Part shown: piece after piece, positions 63,301 to 64,000 of the stretch
How positions within the stretch are numbered: the stretch's first letter is position 1
Layout of the letters: every line of letters starts with the position of its first letter
Source of the DNA: Desulfovibrio desulfuricans
GTDB lineage: Bacteria; Desulfobacterota; Desulfovibrionia; Desulfovibrionales; Desulfovibrionaceae
NCBI RefSeq assembly: GCF_004801255.1
Contig: NZ_CP036295.1
Coordinates: 619,001 to 683,000 of the forward strand
Reading direction: 5' to 3'
DNA: 64,000 nucleotides
Notes under the pieces: model-generated
Told to the model about the DNA's origin: nothing
The model's database searches: none
The model's input: the letters and a program-made list of their open reading frames with translations, nothing else
Made by a program: the position numbers and the translations under genes

Positions 63301-63813
63301 ATTTGCAACGGGCGCGGCTGCGCCTGGAGTTGTTGTCGCCAGGGCGGCAGTCGTAGGGGCGGCAGTTGCCGGGGAGTTTGGGGGCGCAGTGGTCGGGGCG
63401 TCAGCCGGGTCGGAGGGAAACAAAAATGGCAGGGTCAGCGCCACGGGCAGCTCGCCTCTTAGGCGGGGCCGCAGCAGCGTGATATTGCGGGGCAGCAGTT
63501 CGCCACGCAGCAGCGCCAGAAAGTCAGGCCGCAGCGTGGCGTAGGCCACGGTAAAACTCAGGCCTTTGCCCTCCACGCTGGCGTTGCTGACAGCCAGCGA
63601 CGGCAGGGGCAAAAGGGCCACATTAACCGACTCGACCTTGATGGAAAGGCCCGTGCTGGCGGCGAGCTGCTCAATATAATGCTCGGCCAAAGCCTGCGGA
63701 TTGCGCTGCAAAAGCCAGAAGACCGCTGCCGACATCGCCGACAGGGTTAGCAGCAGCGCCAGAAAAATGCGCGTTATCAGGCGAAGTCGGCTGGGGTTAA
63801 GCGGCATGTGCAT
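60379..63813 (-). CDS. AsmA-family outer membrane biogenesis protein
   Basis: An 1144-residue protein of the AsmA/TamB-related group, thought to carry lipids between inner and outer membranes. After a basic start (NPSRLRLITR) one helix IFLALLLTLSAMSAAVFWLL anchors it in the inner membrane. The long remainder is periplasmic, beta-rich, with repeats of the type LDLKTDTVDLGRAIPE and LNLDLDRYLGD. An Ala/Pro/Thr linker (about residues 130-200) separates an N-terminal AsmA part (SVNVALLPLPSLAVSNASVEG) from the rest. The C-terminus has the AsmA_2-type FTVNMKNLPEFPMRLYGSL. I chose the ATG at 63813; the Met two codons later is equally likely. Confidence 0.88.
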   Translation of the reverse strand: MHMPLNPSRLRLITRIFLALLLTLSAMSAAVFWLLQRNPQALAEHYIEQLAASTGLSIKVESVNVALLPLPSLAVSNASVEGKGLSFTVAYATLRPDFLALLRGELLPRNITLLRPRLRGELPVALTLPFLFPSDPADAPTTAPPNSPATAAPTTAALATTTPGAAAPVANAAAADAAPAATEGTAAAPDAQDPKPLSLQAWIAQLASGDGDTPSVIPGRFRLAVSQGELDITGADKTRLTANGLLCDIETASAARVQGNFSCTTALLQPEGQTPARLDQLSVEGKTNLVAPLEKTPQLAAKGTLQLPTWLARLNFALGLKGDEGGWSLASDLEGDLRKDEILLPAHLTGAVGGRKGDDQTLSLENLRLRLGPDDVNLNGTLQLGGPDMFLVEGRLQLQRASLTEWLGFARNLAPGLQVALDDVTRGSLDFSLDGKGLRVPHIDVVAAGSRFLGSGGVASWDKPELVLDLKTDTVDLGRAIPESVGVQPAEPRYGHGPLTPLPGKPVMPGEVGLDYNIRLGATRVNYGPIVINEALVVIKQGLIDPATRLEDTLLIVDATLYGGSVKGDAILGGSPDTPYAIRLHMRDVNGEGLAKDLPVMPLSGGKLRGDVDIMSQGRELDVFLGKLRGTVTARAERGLLRPPSNASPKASPGAVPFKTLDISLKARTAAWDQGRLGLEGQWAATIADEGMQADVTLNGRLWFSGDGMGGGNMDFQNLPGTLTASINAEKSFQPEGLQAQVSGKFSCQAARNQLSVAEAHATALGADISGAAQIGMNKDGLAWQGKISAFIPDSSKSLRLLGAANPNVPQPLRRIELDTAFKGDATSLSLSDFHAKVDQNDVSGSLGLDWRKELALRFKLATPHLDLDRYLGDKTGATGQPEGAKAKKPAESKPWDLRFMRAFSAEGEVQAGQFTLWKLHTQDLRLKVRMENGNLRYESLGGKFYGSAVAAHGEMHFNKGVNFANALTIDSFDLAAASRDRGGKAALGGRATISAEVDAEVTGSNQLPARLNGKWRFSVLNGYYQSREKDGQLKGKPTRFDAAGSSGVITHGMAKSGDFYLKGSDLTVTGGGWIDLNNDTLDCNFTVNMKNLPEFPMRLYGSLDNSKTSIGAGKLLLNTIGGITQGFVDVLGNVVEGTWKLFR

Positions 63814-64000
63814 TCTCGCGTCTTGACGCCTTGGGGCGTCGAGGCTAGGTTTTGAACCTATTGCAAATCGGGCCTGTTGGCAACTGCCGACACAGGATGC
63901 CAAGCATTGGGCGCGGTTAGCGCGTAACCTCATTACAGATGGCGGGGCGCATGCAACGGCTATTGTGGATAGGCAGCCCTTTTTTCGGCGAAGCCCTTTC
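63814..64000. other. Upstream edge of the AsmA gene
   Basis: The open frame of the AsmA gene continues to 63933 without family match. No promoter or other gene is clear in the last 187 bases of the window. Confidence 0.3.

Overview
The window looks like chromosome of a sulfate-reducing deltaproteobacterium, most likely a Desulfovibrio-type organism. The strongest evidence is an adenylate kinase whose LID carries Cys129-X5-His135-X15-Cys151-X2-Cys154, the metal site known from Desulfovibrio gigas. A Desulfovibrio-type homotrimeric porin and a PxxKW small cysteine-rich protein agree with this. No rRNA gene or taxonomic marker is present, so the species is open.

Layout. (1) 1-14.9 kb is a surface-polysaccharide island: glycosyltransferases of families GT2 and GT4, a DegT-like aminotransferase, a NodB-type deacetylase, a GT-C-like membrane protein and a GNAT/BcsL-type acyltransferase. 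These are mixed with gene relics: phosphomannomutase, two IS3-family transposases, and the dTDP-rhamnose genes rfbA and rfbC. A rearranged ISL3-family element (12852-14815) sits inside the rfbA relic. (2) 14.9-15.3 kb is a tRNA operon Gly(GCC)-Cys(GCA)-Gly(GCC)-Gly(CCC) on the minus strand, with a clear promoter and terminator; its 3' end faces the island. (3) 15.5-21.3 kb holds paaK (minus), then rsfS-gpmI-small Zn-ribbon gene, then the porin (plus). (4) 21.8-29.2 kb is the phosphate regulon, split into two divergent operons: pstS-pstC-pstA (minus) and phoB-phoR-pstB-phoU (plus). The intergenic region has one Pho-box-like direct repeat facing each way. (5) 29.2-40.7 kb is a minus-strand housekeeping block: dapA, an HU/IHF gene, a FlhG-like ATPase, a degenerate GGDEF protein, prfB with its programmed +1 frameshift, corC-lnt, a PilZ protein, mnmG, an M20 hydrolase and a PxxKW protein. 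(6) 40.8-45.5 kb is a complete branched-chain amino acid transporter, livK-livH-livM-livG-livF (minus). (7) 46.2-55.2 kb is a tightly coupled plus-strand alpha-glucan (glycogen) operon: debranching enzyme, glucan glycosyltransferase, GH57 enzyme, and a 1418-residue protein joining a GT3-type glycogen synthase to a GT35 alpha-glucan phosphorylase. (8) 55.5-64 kb holds a beta-lactamase-fold lipoprotein, a membrane Cache/PAS diguanylate cyclase, adk and a large AsmA-family protein.

How the genes work together. The island makes or modifies a cell-surface glycan whose rhamnose and mannose precursor genes have decayed here. The pst/pho genes import phosphate and sense its scarcity. The liv genes import branched-chain amino acids. 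The glucan operon could both build and break down storage glucan, with the opposing synthase and phosphorylase activities in one chain. The most unusual items are that fusion operon and the doubled, inverted ISL3 structure that has disrupted the rhamnose genes.
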